7,093 bases of DNA from DUZB01 sp964407525 (GTDB lineage: Bacteria > Desulfobacterota > DSM-4660 > Desulfatiglandales > Desulfatiglandaceae). The notes beneath the pieces were generated by a model. The model did no database searches. It saw only the letters and a list, made by a program, of their open reading frames with translations, and was not told the origin of the DNA. Positions 5,861 through 7,093 of this stretch are shown piece by piece. Position 1 is the first letter of the stretch, and each line of letters begins with the position of its first letter. The position numbers and the translations under genes are program-made. Location: positions 1-7,093 of the forward strand of contig CAYOWC010000260.1 of the NCBI GenBank assembly GCA_964407525.1, read 5' to 3'.

Positions 5861-6685
5861 TCACTGATAGTCTGTCATATCAGGGCGATCAGGGCGCTTC
5901 CACTGGTAGGGCAGCTTCCGGATCTCTCCTGGTTCGGTTATGGTCTGCAAGGCATCGAATGCATCCAGCAGGATGCGTCGTTGACGACTCACATTACCCG
6001 GCTCCCCGAACATGCTACCCCGGCCGAACTTGACCTGAAGAGCTCTGGGAGGCTTGATGCGTGCCATCCGCTCCGGCTCGTTACCCATCGAAATGGTGGA
6101 AATCCCCTCCTCTTCAATCATTCGCTGAATCAGACCCACGGTCTGATGACACTTGGGTCAGACCGGTACCAGTAAGACGACATCGACCTCTTCGGCCTTG
6201 ATCCCGGAGATCATTTTGGGGACAGCCTCCGTGGCCAGAGGCGCCACGTTGTTGACATAGCTGCAGCTGTAGTGGGTGTCGGCCGTCTTTCCGATAATGC
6301 CATCGTTCTCCAGTTCCATAAGACGGTGGATGGGAAAGATGATATTGATGTCCTGCTCGACTAGGCTGTGATCGTAATGTCCGTGAACGATCCCGATCTC
6401 TTCCTGTTGGACGTCTTTTGGGATTTCCCGAATGGACGGATCCCCGTGAATAGAAAGCGTGTCGAATGCTGGTTGGCTGTCTTTTAGGTAGAGACCAGCG
6501 CTTGTGATCAGTGCGAAGGTCTGCTCCGATGGCTTTCCGGTGTAAGGCATCCAGGGAATATCACCGGGGATGATGGAAGGATACTTTTTTAAGATTTCCA
6601 CCATTTTTCCGGCCTGAAAATCCGACATGCTTTCTTCCACCCACTTTTCGTATGCGGTTTTGAATTGTTCCAAGTCGATCGGCAT
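5861..6685 (-). CDS. Selenoprotein of the glycine/sarcosine/betaine/D-proline reductase B (PrdB/GrdB) family, with in-frame UGA for selenocysteine
   Basis: The frame runs from ATG 6685 to TGA 5863-5861 with one internal TGA at 6160-6158, giving 274 residues if that codon is read as selenocysteine (U176). AAAGGAA (6697-6691) precedes the start. The protein reads smoothly through: VVLLVPV-U-PKCHQTVGLIQ, then IEEEGISTISMGNEPER. The UxxC pair (U176, C179) resembles the redox site of PrdB and GrdB, which cleave C-N bonds of proline or glycine derivatives. Upstream family-like motifs are SIHGDPSIREIP (78-89), HGHYDHS (101-107), INIIFPIHRLMEL (113-125) and THYSCSYV. The length is close to PrdB and much shorter than GrdB. 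No GrdA, GrdC, PrdA or Sec-machinery gene is in the window, so the substrate is unknown. Read conventionally it would be misannotated as a truncated 175-residue protein. Confidence 0.88.
6129..6160 (-). promoter_or_regulatory. SECIS-like hairpin following the selenocysteine UGA
   Basis: Ten nt after the UGA (6160-6158), ATCAGACC (6147-6140) pairs perfectly with GGTCTGAT (6136-6129) around the loop GTG (6139-6137). The loop begins 19 nt past the UGA and contains G, as expected for bacterial SECIS elements read by SelB. An alternative 6-bp stem GACCCA/TGGGTC (6159-6154 with 6138-6133) includes part of the UGA. The element lies inside the coding sequence. Confidence 0.75.
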
Positions 6686-6712
6686 GTTTATTCCTTTCTC
6701 TGTTTTGGGCGC

Positions 6713-6787
6713 TCACAAACCATAAATCCGAACCGCCGATGTGCAACTGCTTCCGCTTGCCTGATCTTGTTTGGATGAAGTGGACAT
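6713..6787 (-). CDS. Possible 24-codon upstream ORF before the selenoprotein gene
   Basis: ATG 6787 is preceded by AAAGGA about 8 nt upstream and opens a Ser-rich frame (MSTSSKQDQASGSS...) ending at TGA 6715-6713. That stop is in frame with, and 27 nt before, the selenoprotein ATG at 6685. The ribosome binding site lies in the loop, and the start codon at the arm, of the inverted repeat at 6776-6817. No homology is recognised; it may be a leader ORF or chance. Confidence 0.25.
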   Translation of the reverse strand: MSTSSKQDQASGSSCTSAVRIYGL

Positions 6788-6817
6788 CTATGAATTCCTT
6801 TCTAAACGTCCACTTCA
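6776..6817. repeat. Perfect 10-bp inverted repeat with 22-nt spacer upstream of the selenoprotein gene
   Basis: TGAAGTGGAC (6776-6785) and GTCCACTTCA (6808-6817) are exact inverse complements. On the minus strand the spacer carries AAAGGA and the AT of the small ORF's ATG. There is no T-run directly behind it on the minus strand; on the plus strand GCGGTTTTTA follows weakly. It could be an operator, an RNA hairpin that hides a ribosome binding site, or a relic of a small mobile element. Confidence 0.65.
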
Positions 6818-6960
6818 ATAGCGGTTTTTATTGACGAGAATCAACGTTCTCATCCCAACCCTTAGACATCCTAACTCTTGCGTTATTCTTCTTGCCCATG
6901 GCGATCTTATCGTCCGAAGTTCAACAATAAGAGACTGTTAAGTATTCAGATAAACGACAA

Positions 6961-7093
6961 TTATTCCCACACAGGAGGGGAAGGGTCCTCAACTCCAGTT
7001 CCTTCGTACTCAGGACGTTGAGTGCTAACGGACTGATAAGGTCCATCTGTTGCGACACACCCGATTAAGACTATGAGGCTTATTAGTACCGCA
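6961..7093 (-). CDS. Small lipoprotein, N-terminus cut by window edge
   Basis: The frame is open from the right edge for 43 codons to TAA 6963-6961. It starts with a hydrophobic segment AVLISLIVLIGC, whose LIGC is a lipobox, so the Cys would be lipidated and the protein anchored in a membrane. The mature part is only about 32 residues, polar and Pro/Glu-rich (VATDGPYQSVSTQRPEYEG, ending in PSPPVWE). The start codon and a few residues lie outside the window. No family is recognised. It is on the same strand as the selenoprotein gene but 275 bp away. Confidence 0.7.
   Translation of the reverse strand, partial: AVLISLIVLIGCVATDGPYQSVSTQRPEYEGTGVEDPSPPVWE

Noticed and set aside
6139..6160. UGA 6158-6160 as a genuine stop or a nonsense mutation creating a pseudogene
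   Set aside because: The downstream frame is intact, the UGA lies at the family's redox-active UxxC position, and a SECIS-like hairpin follows.
5738..6175. A 145-codon plus-strand frame
   Set aside because: It is antisense to the C-terminal half of the selenoprotein and resembles no family.
6561..6818. An 85-codon minus-strand frame with many basic residues
   Set aside because: It overlaps the selenoprotein start in another frame and has no family likeness.
6828..6899. A 23-codon minus frame beginning MGKKNNARVRMSKG
   Set aside because: No Shine-Dalgarno sequence and no supporting context.

Overview
This 7.1 kb window looks like chromosomal DNA of a moderate-GC Gram-negative anaerobe or microaerobe, most likely a Desulfobacterota (deltaproteobacterial) lineage. 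That placement is an inference from gene content: an exported sulfur-handling metallo-beta-lactamase/rhodanese fusion, a DUF2780 protein, a PrdB/GrdB-like selenoprotein and small lipoproteins. No rRNA, tRNA, CRISPR array or intact mobile element was seen.

Layout from left to right. (1) 1-2018, minus: one long exported protein with an ETHE1/CstB-like metallo-beta-lactamase domain followed by three rhodanese domains, running off the left edge. (2) 2019-2358: divergent control region with a good promoter on each strand; the plus-strand one is a perfect TTGACA-N17-TATAAT. (3) 2359-3657, plus: a DUF2780 exported protein and nadE (ammonia-dependent NAD+ synthetase), probably one operon. (4) 3649-5006, minus: aroF (type I-beta DAHP synthase), overlapping nadE tail-to-tail by 9 bp, behind a transcription attenuator. 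The attenuator has a 28-residue leader peptide containing FRFFWWWRW, an antiterminator pairing and two consecutive intrinsic terminators. (5) 5028-5860: a probable frameshifted gene remnant and then a stretch without a convincing gene. (6) 5861-6685, minus: a 274-residue selenoprotein of the glycine/sarcosine/betaine/D-proline reductase B family. Its in-frame UGA (6158-6160) is followed by a SECIS-like hairpin; a conventional reading breaks it into two ORFs. (7) 6686-7093: an upstream region with a 10-bp inverted repeat, then the C-terminal part of a small lipoprotein running off the right edge.

The two most informative findings are invisible to a plain ORF list. The first is the Phe/Trp-sensing attenuator of aroF, which makes entry into the shikimate pathway depend on charged tRNA-Trp and probably tRNA-Phe. 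The second is the UGA-recoded selenoprotein. The remaining genes do not form an obvious single pathway.
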